38,491 nucleotides of DNA, taken from assembly GCF_003797825.1 (NCBI RefSeq), contig NZ_RKME01000042.1, positions 1-38,491 on the forward strand. Reading direction: 5' to 3'. The stretch's first letter is position 1; every line of letters starts with the position of its first letter. The DNA comes from Gordonia sp. OPL2. Lineage in GTDB: Bacteria; Actinomycetota; Actinomycetes; Mycobacteriales; Mycobacteriaceae. The notes below the pieces were generated by a model. The model saw only the letters and a list, made by a program, of their open reading frames with translations. It was not told where the DNA came from and searched no databases. Positions 1-7,527 of the stretch are shown in pieces. The position numbers were made by a program, and so were the translations under genes.

Positions 1-81
1 GGGTAAGGGAGGGGGAGGCTCGGGGGGCCTACCGCGGGCCCGACGATCCGTGAAACCCCACCGCGGGCGAGGAGCCGCTCA

Positions 82-87
82 TAAGGT
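82..87 (+). promoter_or_regulatory. Leaderless-type -10 box (AIM24 gene)
   Basis: TAAGGT lies six bases before the ATG at 94, and no purine-rich ribosome binding site precedes that ATG. This is the usual geometry of leaderless actinobacterial transcripts. The -35 region is not recognisable. The first 80 bases of the window show nothing else I can name. Confidence 0.4.
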
Positions 88-93
88 TGGGAC

Positions 94-807
94 ATGCAAC
101 CGCGAATCGTCGGCACCACCATGCCGGTCCTGGAACTGCGACTCGACGCCGGCGAGCATCTCATTGCCGAGGGCGGTGACGTCTCGTGGCTCTCGCCAGG
201 GTTCGGCATGGAGACCTCCACCGCATTCGGATCGGGCGGTCGCGGCGGATTCATGAGCGGACTCAAACGTCTGATCGGTGGCGGCCAGCTCTTCCTCACG
301 AAGTACACGGCCCCACCGACCGGAGGATTCGTCGCGTTCGCTGCCCAACTGCCCGGCGCGATCCGGCAAGTGCAGATCGACGCATCCGATGTCTACATGG
401 TTCAGCAGGGTTCTTTCATGGTGAGCACGAATGACGTCGAGATCTCGGTCGGACTCCAGAAGAAGCTGGGAGCAGGCGTTTTCGGCGGAGCCGGAGTGGT
501 GTTCCAGAAACTGTCCGGCAACGGGACGGCCTGGGTACAACTCGCCGGCGAGATCATCGAGTACGACCTGGCCGCCGGCGAATCGTTGCTCGTCCACCCC
601 GGACACCTCGCGCTGTTCCGTGCCGAGATGCCGCTCGAGTTCGCCACGGTGAAGGGCGTCAAGAACAAGTTCTTCGGCGACTCGATGTTCTTGGCGCAGA
701 TTCGCGGTCCGGGCCACGTCTGGTTGCAGTCGATGACACCGTCGAAACTCGCGGCGGCGATCGAACCGTATCTGCCACAGGACAACTCACCCACGACCAG
801 CAGCTGA
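94..807 (+). CDS. AIM24 family protein
   Basis: A 237-residue soluble protein rich in glycine and beta strands. It reads like the AIM24/TIGR00266 family, a double-stranded beta-helix fold named after a yeast mitochondrial protein. Features of that family seen here are a central glycine-rich segment (about residues 45-60), the 'FLTKYTAP' stretch near residue 70, and a late 'GESLLVHPGHLALF' strand. The biochemical role of bacterial members is not established. The gene stands alone, convergent with the following alpha/beta hydrolase. The ATG at 94 is preceded by a -10-like box and no ribosome binding site, so the mRNA may be leaderless. There is no signal peptide or membrane segment. Family assignment is fairly secure; function is unknown. 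Confidence 0.8.
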   Translation: MQPRIVGTTMPVLELRLDAGEHLIAEGGDVSWLSPGFGMETSTAFGSGGRGGFMSGLKRLIGGGQLFLTKYTAPPTGGFVAFAAQLPGAIRQVQIDASDVYMVQQGSFMVSTNDVEISVGLQKKLGAGVFGGAGVVFQKLSGNGTAWVQLAGEIIEYDLAAGESLLVHPGHLALFRAEMPLEFATVKGVKNKFFGDSMFLAQIRGPGHVWLQSMTPSKLAAAIEPYLPQDNSPTTSS

Positions 808-860
808 GGATCGGTCGGGGCCGGAGCGACGCGAACACCGGTCGGGACCGGGCGATGCGA

Positions 861-887
861 GCCTGACGTCGCGTGAGGCGATCAGGC
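861..887. terminator. Hairpin between convergent genes
   Basis: Outer arms GCCTGA and TCAGGC plus inner arms TCGC and GCGA form an interrupted stem with a five-base loop. It lies between the AIM24 stop and the stop of the opposing hydrolase and overlaps the latter. There is no T tract, so this is only a plausible bidirectional terminator. Confidence 0.4.
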
Positions 888-1766
888 CTCGATCGACACG
901 TCCGACACCGCGTCCACGGCCTCCATGAATGGCGGGATGAAGAACTGCGCGCCGAGCACGCAGCATGCGTGACCGCCGTCGACATCGAATCTCCGTGCAC
1001 CGGGGATGCCGTCGACGAGCAACTGCTGACGTGCCGGTTCCACCTGCCGGTCGCGGGTGGAGATCACCACCGAGGTCGGGACGTCGACCTCGTGCAGCCA
1101 TGGGCGCGAATCGAATTCACCGAGCCCGTCACCGAAGCTGCCCATGTGGGACAGCGGGGTGGAGAAAAATTGGCGCATCGCCCACACCGAGGTGTGCACG
1201 GTCGTGTCGTCGAGGCGCCCGATGCCGGGCCGCGGAATGGCCTTGCTGAGAACGGTCAACACGCGGCCCAGTCGCCGGGACTGTGCGCGGAGCTCGGGAT
1301 CATGGGTACTGAAGAACGGGCCGGTGGAGCAGAGCACGAGTCCGGAGACACGCCCGCGGTGGCGCTGCCACACGAGCTGTGCGATGCCTCCTCCCATGGA
1401 GAACCCGGCGGCGGTGAACTTCTCGATGCCGAGGTGGTCGGCCACCGCGACGACGTCGTCGGCGCAGTCGTCGAGCGAGAAGTCGGCAGAGCGGATACCT
1501 CGGCCGTGCCACCGTTGGTCCATGGTGATCACCCGGTACCGCTTGTTGAGTTGCGGGATGACCGGATACCAGCAGAGCAGTCCGGTGGTGAGGACCGAAT
1601 GCAGCAGGAAGATCGCGGGAGCATCCTTCGGTCCGGAGTCGGTCACGTAGGTCTGCCCTCGGCCCGGCAGATCCAGCGTCGTTCCGGGCGGGATGTCCCG
1701 GACCGGGTAGGGACGCAGGACGTGGCCGAAGGCACGGCCGACCCCGCGCGCGAACTGTGCACTCAC
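882..1766 (-). CDS. Alpha/beta hydrolase
   Basis: A 294-residue alpha/beta-hydrolase-fold protein counted from the GTG at 1766. The nucleophile elbow is GFSMGG with Ser123. The likely acid is Asp239 in 'STRDRQ' and the likely base is His266 in 'VDGGHACC'. Residues 49-60 form the first core strand followed by a 'LLHS' oxyanion turn. The open frame continues upstream to 2231, but that part runs antisense through the divergent hydrolase and its promoter, so I place the start at the first plausible GTG before the conserved 'RDIPPGTTLDLPGRGQTY' region. The start has only a weak ribosome binding site. Substrate unknown; the sequence suits an esterase or a carbon-carbon hydrolase. It is divergent from a second, distinct alpha/beta hydrolase. 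Confidence 0.8.
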   Translation of the reverse strand: MSAQFARGVGRAFGHVLRPYPVRDIPPGTTLDLPGRGQTYVTDSGPKDAPAIFLLHSVLTTGLLCWYPVIPQLNKRYRVITMDQRWHGRGIRSADFSLDDCADDVVAVADHLGIEKFTAAGFSMGGGIAQLVWQRHRGRVSGLVLCSTGPFFSTHDPELRAQSRRLGRVLTVLSKAIPRPGIGRLDDTTVHTSVWAMRQFFSTPLSHMGSFGDGLGEFDSRPWLHEVDVPTSVVISTRDRQVEPARQQLLVDGIPGARRFDVDGGHACCVLGAQFFIPPFMEAVDAVSDVSIEA

Positions 1767-1837
1767 CTTGTCGACGGTACGCGGACGAGGGTGAGAAAGA
1801 CCTGTGGTCAGCGCTAGCCGATCCTGAATTCGCAGGG

Positions 1838-1864
1838 CACGTGACCCAGAACACAGGTCACGTG
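1838..1864. promoter_or_regulatory. Perfect 9-bp inverted repeat, candidate operator
   Basis: CACGTGACC and GGTCACGTG are exact inverted complements separated by nine bases. The repeat lies in the 111-bp gap between two divergent hydrolase genes and ends two bases before the -10-like box (GATGCT, 1866-1871) of the rightward gene. A repressor bound here would cover the rightward promoter. The regulator is not identified. Confidence 0.55.
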
Positions 1865-1865
1865 G

Positions 1866-1871
1866 GATGCT
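1866..1871 (+). promoter_or_regulatory. Leaderless-type -10 box (hydrolase at 1878)
   Basis: GATGCT lies six bases before the ATG at 1878 with no ribosome binding site between. It is a weak match to the consensus, and is supported mainly by its position and the adjacent inverted repeat. Confidence 0.3.
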
Positions 1872-1877
1872 CGAAGC

Positions 1878-2792
1878 ATGATGGACATCGACCGTCCCAA
1901 GATCGAGGGTTCTGTCGCCGTCGGCGACGGGCGGCGACGGATCGGCTTCGCCGAGTTCGGCTCGGCGACCGGGCGCGCGCTGTTCTGGCTCCACGGCACC
2001 CCTGGCGCACGGCGGCAGATTCCGACCGAGGCCCGTGCATTCGCCACCGAGGCCGGCATCCGCATCGTCGGCCTCGACCGCCCGGGTGTCGGGTCGTCGA
2101 CGCCCCACAGCTACCGAAACGTCTATGAATTCGCCGACGACCTCGGCACCGTCGCCGACTCCCTCGGGATCGACGAGTTCGCGGTCATCGGACTGTCCGG
2201 CGGCGGGCCCTACGCACTCGCCGCCGCACACGCACTCAGTGAGCGGGTGGTCGCCGCGGGCGTTCTCGGCGGTGTTGCGCCGACGGTCGGTCCTGATGCG
2301 ATCGGCGGCGGGGCGATGCGGCTGGGCCGGCGCGCCGCGCCGGTCCTCCAGGTTGCGGGCGACCCGATCGGGAAGGTGGTGAGTTCGGTTCTCTCGGTGG
2401 CTCGTCCCGTCGCCGACCCCGCGATCGCGGTCTACGGCCGGCTGTCGCCACAGGGTGATCGAGAACTGTTGTCGCGCCCGGAGTTCCGTGCGATGTTCCT
2501 CGACGACCTCCTACACGGCGGCTCCCGACGCATGAGCGCTCCGTTTGCCGACATCGTCGTCTTCTCGCGTGAGTGGGGTTTCCGTGTGCCCGAGGTCGCG
2601 GTGCCGGTCCGCTGGTGGCATGGCGACCGCGACCACATCATTCCCTACAGCCACGGCGAGCACATGGTGTCGCTGCTGCCCGACGCCAAGATGTTCACGA
2701 TGCACGGCGAGAGTCACCTCGGGGCGCTCGGCCTGTCGGTCGACATCATCACCGAGCTCCTCGCGGTGTGGGACCAACCGCGGCTCGCCTGA
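1878..2792 (+). CDS. Alpha/beta hydrolase
   Basis: A 304-residue alpha/beta hydrolase. The oxyanion segment 'WLHGTPG' is near residue 40 and the nucleophile elbow is GLSGGG with Ser107. Asp252 in 'GDRDHIIP' and His280 in 'HGESHLG' complete a plausible triad. The start could be either Met of the ATGATG pair at 1878/1881. The spacing of the upstream box favours 1878. The protein resembles the lipase- or haloperoxidase-like hydrolases common in actinobacteria; the substrate cannot be read from sequence. It is convergent with the copper-resistance operon and transcribed alone. Confidence 0.82.
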   Translation: MMDIDRPKIEGSVAVGDGRRRIGFAEFGSATGRALFWLHGTPGARRQIPTEARAFATEAGIRIVGLDRPGVGSSTPHSYRNVYEFADDLGTVADSLGIDEFAVIGLSGGGPYALAAAHALSERVVAAGVLGGVAPTVGPDAIGGGAMRLGRRAAPVLQVAGDPIGKVVSSVLSVARPVADPAIAVYGRLSPQGDRELLSRPEFRAMFLDDLLHGGSRRMSAPFADIVVFSREWGFRVPEVAVPVRWWHGDRDHIIPYSHGEHMVSLLPDAKMFTMHGESHLGALGLSVDIITELLAVWDQPRLA

Positions 2793-2863
2793 CGCCGAAG
2801 CCTCGCCTGGCGCGGATCCTCACCCGGTTGGGATCACAGCGCACCGGCGCCGTTGAGTGGAGC

Positions 2864-3802
2864 TCAGGGGGCTGTGGAGGAGAGCCCGACCGCGAGGCCG
2901 AGCACCACGCCCATCACAAGGAGTTCGAGCGCGGCCCGGCGCAGCGAATCCGCCTCGGATCCCCGATGCCGCTCGACCGCCGGAACCCACACCTTCCGAT
3001 GCCGCGCACCCAGTCCGATGAGCACGGCGATGCCGAACAGTTTGGCGAGGAGAATCCGGCCGTAGCCGGACGTGACGATCTCTGCCAGGCCGCCCACCTC
3101 GATCAGACCGGCGATCACGCCGGTGACAGCCACGACGACAACCGCCCACAGAGCTCGCGCCGAGAACACCGGCAGAGCCGCCGCCCACCCCGAACGGCCG
3201 CGGATGGTCAGGACCATCGCCGCGAGGGTGCCGCACCACCACGCCGCCGCGAGCGCATGGGCGCCGATCAGCACCGGTCCGATGGCCTGCTGGCTCGGAT
3301 GTCCGGTGATCGAGGTGGCGAGCACTCCGATGCCGGCAAGGATCGCGTACGCGGCAGGTGGCGGGTCGAAACGTTCCGTGAAATCGAGCACGGCGATGAC
3401 GATGATCACCCCGGACACGATGAACTCGATGAGTTCGGGCGCGCCCGAACCGATCGTGTCGGCGAACTGGTTGAGCCCGACCGACGTCGGCGCCTCGCCG
3501 GACTGATCGGCGGTCCGCATCCACGCGGTGATGAGCGCGGCGACGAACCAGGCGCCGCCGACTCCGCCGATCACCCTCGCCGAGGGCTCCAGTCCCACCG
3601 CGGGCAGCGAACCCAGCCCTACCAGGAGTACGGCGGCACCCACGGCGCCGGCAGCAGGAACCGCCAGCGCCTCGGGGCCGCCGGGTGCGGCGAGCACCCA
3701 GCAGAGGCCGACGCCGAGGAACATCGCGAGCAGCGCGCCCGGCACGGCGAGGTCACGAATCCGCGACCCCTGCCCCGACGCGCGACCGCCCGCGATGCTC
3801 AT
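2864..3802 (-). CDS. copD: CopD-family copper membrane protein
   Basis: A 312-residue integral membrane protein with about eight hydrophobic segments, the C-terminal half matching the CopD domain. Landmarks are 'SITGHPSQQAIGPVLIGAHALAAAWWCGTLAAM' spread over the middle (His and Trp residues typical of CopD) and 'SGYGRILLAKLFGIAVLIGLGARHR' near the end. CopD proteins work with periplasmic CopC in copper transfer across the inner membrane. It is the last gene of a minus-strand run after YcnI and CopC, 13 bases behind copC, and is preceded by an AGGGA ribosome binding site. In many actinobacteria CopC and CopD domains are fused; here they are separate. Confidence 0.85.
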   Translation of the reverse strand: MSIAGGRASGQGSRIRDLAVPGALLAMFLGVGLCWVLAAPGGPEALAVPAAGAVGAAVLLVGLGSLPAVGLEPSARVIGGVGGAWFVAALITAWMRTADQSGEAPTSVGLNQFADTIGSGAPELIEFIVSGVIIVIAVLDFTERFDPPPAAYAILAGIGVLATSITGHPSQQAIGPVLIGAHALAAAWWCGTLAAMVLTIRGRSGWAAALPVFSARALWAVVVVAVTGVIAGLIEVGGLAEIVTSGYGRILLAKLFGIAVLIGLGARHRKVWVPAVERHRGSEADSLRRAALELLVMGVVLGLAVGLSSTAP

Positions 3803-3815
3803 GTCGGTCCCTGGC

Positions 3816-4355
3816 CTACGACGTTCCGGACCGGCGGGTCAGCCAGAACACCACGCCGAGACCACCCACCAGGACGACGATGCCGCCGACGATGAACGGC
3901 CACAACGGCGGTCCGTTGTCGTCGCTCGACGACGCGGTGTCGGCGAGCGCACCCGGGGTGCCGTTGCCGGCGGTGGTGAGCTCGAACGACCGTCGGCCCT
4001 CGACGGGATGACCGTCGGCGGAGGTCACGCGGTAATTCATCGTGTACGTTCCGGCCGGGCCGAGCTCCCGCAATGCGGCATGAAGCCGGGGGCCGTCGAC
4101 CGAGGCATTGCCCTCCTGCCAGTAGTGGCCGTCCGGACCGACCACGGTCAGCACGGCAAACGACTCCTGCAGCGGCTCGTTGAACGTGATGGTGACCTGC
4201 TGTGGACCGGTTGCGACGGACGATCCGTCGGCCGGATCGGACGACACGACGCGCGAATGCGCCGAGGCGACCGGCGCGGCCCAGGTCCCGATCAGGCCGG
4301 TGAGCAGTACCCCGGCCAGGACGACCAGGGCCGACGAACGCCGACGATCACGCAT
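3816..4355 (-). CDS. copC: CopC-like periplasmic copper-binding protein
   Basis: A 179-residue exported protein with a signal peptide (residues 1-32, ending ASA), a CopC beta-barrel (about 33-127) and a C-terminal membrane anchor (about 151-172) followed by Arg-Arg. After cleavage the new N-terminus is His33 ('HSRVVSSDPADGSSV'). Asp114 and His116 lie in 'SADGHPVEG'. N-terminal His, Asp and His form the type II Cu(II) site of the CopC family, and all three are present. The gene start overlaps the end of ycnI by eight bases, which indicates translational coupling. The C-terminal anchor fits Gram-positive CopC proteins. Confidence 0.88.
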   Translation of the reverse strand: MRDRRRSSALVVLAGVLLTGLIGTWAAPVASAHSRVVSSDPADGSSVATGPQQVTITFNEPLQESFAVLTVVGPDGHYWQEGNASVDGPRLHAALRELGPAGTYTMNYRVTSADGHPVEGRRSFELTTAGNGTPGALADTASSSDDNGPPLWPFIVGGIVVLVGGLGVVFWLTRRSGTS

Positions 4356-5106
4356 CGTCGCCCCGCCCGGTCTGATCGCCGCCGGTCTTCGCGTCGCCGC
4401 GCCGTCCGCTGCGGGTCAGTGCGGCAACGCCGAAGACGGCGCCGAGTGCGCCGACGACGAGGCCGATGCCGCCCAACCACCGGGCGGCGCCGTCGGTCGA
4501 CGAATCCGAAGCCGACACGGTCGCAGTGTCCGCGTTCGCAGTGCTGGTCGTTCCACCGTGGCTCGTCGAACCACCGTGGTGGTCGGCGCCCTCCTCGGCG
4601 GCCGGAAGCGTCAGCGTGGGTGCCGGATGCTCGGGCTCCTCGCCACCCTCGGTCATCGGTTGTGACCAATCGGCCTTCACACCGTCGGCGTAGGTCTGCA
4701 GGGCCGGCAACGACACCGATTCCTGTTCGGGGAACGGCCCACCGGAGATCCGGAACTGAGCGAATTCACCGACCGGGACCCCCGGGGTGTTGGGCAACGC
4801 CGTCCAGGTGATCGAGGTGACCTCCTCGGTGGAGGGGTCCTTCGCGACGGTGGTCTTCCAGCCGGGCATGACCTCGGGACGTGCGGACTTCAGTTTGGGC
4901 AGCGTGACCGTCAGTTCGGTGGTGGCCGCGGTGTCGGATTCGTTCGGGACCACCAGCGTGACCACGCCGTATCCGCCCTGCGTGAGCGTGGGCGCGTTGG
5001 CGGTGACGTGTGCGGAGGCGGCACCAACACCGGCAAGGGTCGCGGTGGCGGCCATGGTGAAAGCGGCCGCCGGGACTGCCAGTCGTCGGATGATTCGGGT
5101 GTTCAT
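4348..5106 (-). CDS. ycnI: YcnI-like copper-binding membrane protein
   Basis: A 252-residue protein of the YcnI (DUF1775) family. It has a signal peptide ending ASA at residue 32, then His33 as mature N-terminus ('HVTANAPTL'), the YcnI domain to about residue 165, a His/Ser/Thr-rich low-complexity stretch (about 175-205), and a C-terminal transmembrane helix followed by basic residues. YcnI proteins bind Cu(II) through the N-terminal histidine with a nearby tryptophan; Trp147 in 'ADWSQP' is the obvious candidate. The ATG is preceded by AGGAAG at good spacing. The gene is translationally coupled to copC. Its His-Gly-Ser-rich linker (DHHGGSTSHGG) may add metal ligands. Confidence 0.88.
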   Translation of the reverse strand: MNTRIIRRLAVPAAAFTMAATATLAGVGAASAHVTANAPTLTQGGYGVVTLVVPNESDTAATTELTVTLPKLKSARPEVMPGWKTTVAKDPSTEEVTSITWTALPNTPGVPVGEFAQFRISGGPFPEQESVSLPALQTYADGVKADWSQPMTEGGEEPEHPAPTLTLPAAEEGADHHGGSTSHGGTTSTANADTATVSASDSSTDGAARWLGGIGLVVGALGAVFGVAALTRSGRRGDAKTGGDQTGRGDDA

Positions 5107-5277
5107 TCAGATGTCTTCCTGGGTTGCGGACACGAGTCGTGTCACGGACGCGCCGCCCCACTGTGGCCTCGATGTCCACCAGGCACCCATGATCCGGGGG
5201 CGGACGACGTGTCTGTACGGACACGACAGCGGAGGACTCAGAGACGAGCAGACAGGGCAGGCGCGGAAATGGTCCAT
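5107..5277 (-). CDS. Possible small Cys-containing leader ORF before ycnI
   Basis: A 56-codon frame whose TGA directly abuts the ycnI ATG. Its N-terminal part contains a CPVC pair and a further Cys near a Pro-Leu stretch ('CPVCSSLSPPLSCP'). Cys/Pro-containing upstream ORFs are known to act as copper sensors in some other bacteria. I have no similarity evidence that this frame is translated, no clear ribosome binding site was found at its ATG, and the two inverted repeats of the region fall inside it. It may simply be promoter DNA. Confidence 0.2.
   Translation of the reverse strand: MDHFRACPVCSSLSPPLSCPYRHVVRPRIMGAWWTSRPQWGGASVTRLVSATQEDI
5129..5143. promoter_or_regulatory. Inverted repeat upstream of ycnI
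   Basis: GACACGA and TCGTGTC are perfect 7-base inverted arms around a single G, 23 bases before the ycnI start codon. The half-site GGACACGA recurs in the second repeat at 5208-5225, which suggests two sites for one regulator. No known copper-regulator consensus was matched. Confidence 0.45.
5208..5225. promoter_or_regulatory. Second inverted repeat upstream of ycnI
   Basis: The core GTGTCTGTACGGACAC is flanked by C and G and is palindromic except for one mismatched pair. It shares the GGACACGA half-site with the repeat 65 bases closer to ycnI. It is a candidate operator for the copper module. Confidence 0.45.
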
Positions 5278-5342
5278 GTGCACCGAATTCCGGACCTCGA
5301 CGACGGAGCGACGAGCCACAGTTGGTGCGACGGTCGGGTGGA

Positions 5343-5870
5343 TCAGCGCACGACAGGTGGCCCGCGGACACCCGCGCCACCGATGACGACGTCGATGACC
5401 AGGAGCGGGGCGTCCCATCGCACGGGGCGCACGCCCGGCGCCTCGATCCGCGGCGGAGGCGCCAACCGGCGGAACGTACGGGTGACCGCCTCGAGGAGCA
5501 CTGCGGCGGCGACGATGAGAACCGCGCTCGCGGGGACCGCGACGAGGTGAGTGAGCAGCATCGGCAGCAGTGCATCGTGATGCATCGCCGACGGCGTGTG
5601 CCCGATGGTGAACGAGATGTGCGCGCCGATCTGCGCGAGAGTCAACACGGCCGTCGCGAGAACGGTCGAAGACGCTGCGGGCCGACGACGCCGGACACCG
5701 AGCACGAGTCCGACGAGAACCCCGATCGCTGCGCTGAGCACCATGCCACCGACGCCGGGCAACGATCCGGAGCCGAGCCCGTGCGCGGCGATGGCGACCA
5801 CGGGGACGACGACGCCTGCCGCGACGCGCAGGAGCACGTCGGGCGACCGTTCGTCCGTCGCGGGGCCCAT
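5343..5870 (-). CDS. Multi-pass membrane protein, head of copper module
   Basis: A 175-residue membrane protein with about four hydrophobic helices (roughly residues 13-32, 40-59, 68-88, 103-128). It carries a cluster of potential metal ligands around the third and fourth helices: His84, His91, Met96, His97, His98, Met104 and His108. I do not recognise a named family. The gene lies upstream of ycnI-copC-copD on the same strand, 236 bases away, so a copper-related role is an inference from position and His/Met content. I chose the ATG at 5870 because a TAGGAT box lies eight bases before it; the frame remains open to 6092, antisense to the next gene. Confidence 0.65.
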   Translation of the reverse strand: MGPATDERSPDVLLRVAAGVVVPVVAIAAHGLGSGSLPGVGGMVLSAAIGVLVGLVLGVRRRRPAASSTVLATAVLTLAQIGAHISFTIGHTPSAMHHDALLPMLLTHLVAVPASAVLIVAAAVLLEAVTRTFRRLAPPPRIEAPGVRPVRWDAPLLVIDVVIGGAGVRGPPVVR

Positions 5871-5878
5871 GGTCGACA

Positions 5879-5884
5879 ATCCTA
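5879..5884 (-). promoter_or_regulatory. -10 box (gene starting at 5870)
   Basis: Read on the minus strand, TAGGAT ends eight bases before the ATG at 5870, compatible with a leaderless or very short leader. Confidence 0.4.
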
Positions 5885-5925
5885 GGGCGTGTCGCGAGTC
5901 TCCCCGCCGCCGCCTGGGGCGGTGA

Positions 5926-5931
5926 AAGAAT
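5926..5931 (+). promoter_or_regulatory. Leaderless-type -10 box (GNAT gene)
   Basis: AAGAAT lies six bases before the ATG at 5938. No ribosome binding site is visible. It shares the short divergent promoter region with the gene at 5870. Confidence 0.35.
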
Positions 5932-5937
5932 GGCGGC

Positions 5938-6753
5938 ATGACGCACCCGTCGACCGGAGTCGAGATCCGCGAACTGGCGTCCCCTGCCGAGCTCCACCAG
6001 TTGACCAGAGTGTTCGATGACGTCTGGCACCCCGATCCGGGTCGACGACCGGTCAGCGCCGACATGTTGCGCGCCCTGTCGCACGCGGGCAACTACGTGG
6101 CGGGGGCCTACGTCGGTGACCGGCTGGCGGGCGGGAGCGTCGGGTTCTATGCCGCCCCGGCCGGTACGACACTGCACAGCCACATCACCGGGGCGTCGCG
6201 TATCGGCCGCGGGCACAATGTGGGCCACGCCCTGAAGCTGCATCAACGGGACTGGGCACGGTCTCGGGGTCTGCGGTCGATCACCTGGACATTCGATCCG
6301 CTCGTCGCGCGCAATGCCTACTTCACGATCGCCAAACTCGGCGCGGTGCCGGTGGCCTACCACCGCGATTTCTACGGAGAACTGTCCGATGAACTCGCCG
6401 GCGCCGACGAGAGCGACCGCCTACTGGTGACATGGCCGGTCGATGCACCGGAACCCGAACCCTCGACCGAGACCGTCGACGACGCGCTGGCATCCGGCGC
6501 CCGACTGGTCATCGACGTCGACGACGACCGTCCGCGTGTCATCGGCGACGTTCCCGTGGGCGACGCCCTGGTGGTACCCGTGCCGCGGGACATCGAGGCG
6601 ATGCGGCGATCGCGGCCCGTCGCCGCATCGCACTGGCGGCACGCCGTACGCGACGCGCTGACCCCGGTGTTCGCCACGGACGGCACGATGCTGACCCACC
6701 GGACCCGTTTCCTGCGCTCCGGCCACTACGTGGTCGAGCCGATCGACCGATGA
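5938..6753 (+). CDS. GNAT-superfamily acetyltransferase-like protein
   Basis: A 271-residue protein resembling the 'predicted GNAT superfamily acetyltransferase' group (COG3375 type). The N-terminal half has the GNAT order: 'VEIRELASPAELHQLTRVFDDVW' start, a central 'AGGSVGFYA' strand, and the acetyl-CoA-loop region 'SRIGRGHNVGHALKLHQRDWARSRG' (about residues 87-111). It continues with 'ITWTFDPLVARNAYFTIAKLGA', which is characteristic of this subgroup. The C-terminal half (about 160-271) is an alpha/beta extension of unknown role. Substrate unknown. It is convergent with the GntR regulator with only nine bases between stops. Confidence 0.75.
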   Translation: MTHPSTGVEIRELASPAELHQLTRVFDDVWHPDPGRRPVSADMLRALSHAGNYVAGAYVGDRLAGGSVGFYAAPAGTTLHSHITGASRIGRGHNVGHALKLHQRDWARSRGLRSITWTFDPLVARNAYFTIAKLGAVPVAYHRDFYGELSDELAGADESDRLLVTWPVDAPEPEPSTETVDDALASGARLVIDVDDDRPRVIGDVPVGDALVVPVPRDIEAMRRSRPVAASHWRHAVRDALTPVFATDGTMLTHRTRFLRSGHYVVEPIDR

Positions 6754-6762
6754 CGATCGGGC

Positions 6763-7506
6763 TCAGACGGTGCTGCGGCGCAACGTGACCCGATAGGTGT
6801 AGTGCTCGGGCAAGAAGTGCGAGATCGCGAGCTCGACCGCGTGTCCCTCGGCGTCGCTGTAGAGCCGGTCGACCCGCAACATGGGATGTCCCACCGGACA
6901 GTCGAGCTGCTCGGCCACGGCGGGATCGGCGGATGCGACCGTGATCGACTGCGCCGCTTCGGTGATCGGTCGCGGCAGGTGGGGCTCGAGAAGTCCGATC
7001 ATGGTGTACGCGCTGGTGGCGCCCGCCCGGACTTCTGGGCGTTCGACGACGAGCCGACCGACCGGCTCGGGCCACCACACAGTCGTGACGACGAAGGGCA
7101 CGGCGTCGTGGAAACGGCGAAAAGCCATGCGGTAGACGAGATCAGTGTCCAGCCGCAGCCGCCCCGCCGCATCGAGGTCCACCTGCCGGCGAGGGGCCGA
7201 CAACACCTCCATGGTGGTGTCGTCGGACAGGTTCATCAGGTCCTCGATGGACCCGAGCTGTCGGAGATACGGTCCGCGCCCCTCGGTCGCAAAGGTGCCT
7301 CGACCCGGGACCCGGTACACCGCCCCCTCGGCCACGAGATCCTGGAACGCGCGCCGCACCGTCTGTCGACTCAGTCCGAACTCGTCGGAGAGCTCGGATT
7401 CGGTCGGGAGGCGGACCCCGCCGCGGTAGAGCCCCTCGGCGATCCGCGCACGCAACGTCCCGGCGAGGGTCCGGTAGGCCGGGGCGGCGGCGTCGCGTGG
7501 CGTCAT
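6763..7506 (-). CDS. GntR-family regulator (HutC/UTRA type)
   Basis: A 247-residue transcription factor. Residues 10-75 form the GntR winged helix ('LRARIAEGLYRGGVRLPTES', then 'GLSRQTVRRAFQDLVAEG' and the wing 'VYRVPGRGTF'). Residues about 95-240 form a UTRA ligand-binding domain of the HutC subfamily. HutC-type regulators sense small acids or sugars and usually repress an adjacent operon. The neighbouring minus-strand acyl-CoA dehydrogenase and the divergent lyase-hydratase-transferase operon are the natural targets, which is inference from position. A leaderless-type TAGGAT box precedes the ATG at 7506. Confidence 0.88.
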   Translation of the reverse strand: MTPRDAAAPAYRTLAGTLRARIAEGLYRGGVRLPTESELSDEFGLSRQTVRRAFQDLVAEGAVYRVPGRGTFATEGRGPYLRQLGSIEDLMNLSDDTTMEVLSAPRRQVDLDAAGRLRLDTDLVYRMAFRRFHDAVPFVVTTVWWPEPVGRLVVERPEVRAGATSAYTMIGLLEPHLPRPITEAAQSITVASADPAVAEQLDCPVGHPMLRVDRLYSDAEGHAVELAISHFLPEHYTYRVTLRRSTV

Positions 7507-7513
7507 CGCGATG

Positions 7514-7519
7514 ATCCTA
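7514..7519 (-). promoter_or_regulatory. Leaderless-type -10 box (GntR gene)
   Basis: On the minus strand TAGGAT ends seven bases before the ATG at 7506, and no ribosome binding site is present. It gives the regulator its own promoter within the 21-base gap after the acyl-CoA dehydrogenase. Confidence 0.45.
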
Positions 7520-7527
7520 GCCGCCGA

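Noticed and set aside
1767..2231. N-terminal extension of the minus-strand alpha/beta hydrolase
   Set aside because: It lies antisense to the divergent hydrolase and its promoter and adds unrelated low-complexity sequence.
2573..3895. A 440-codon plus-strand frame over the copD gene
   Set aside because: It has no domain, strongly biased composition, and is antisense to a convincing membrane protein.
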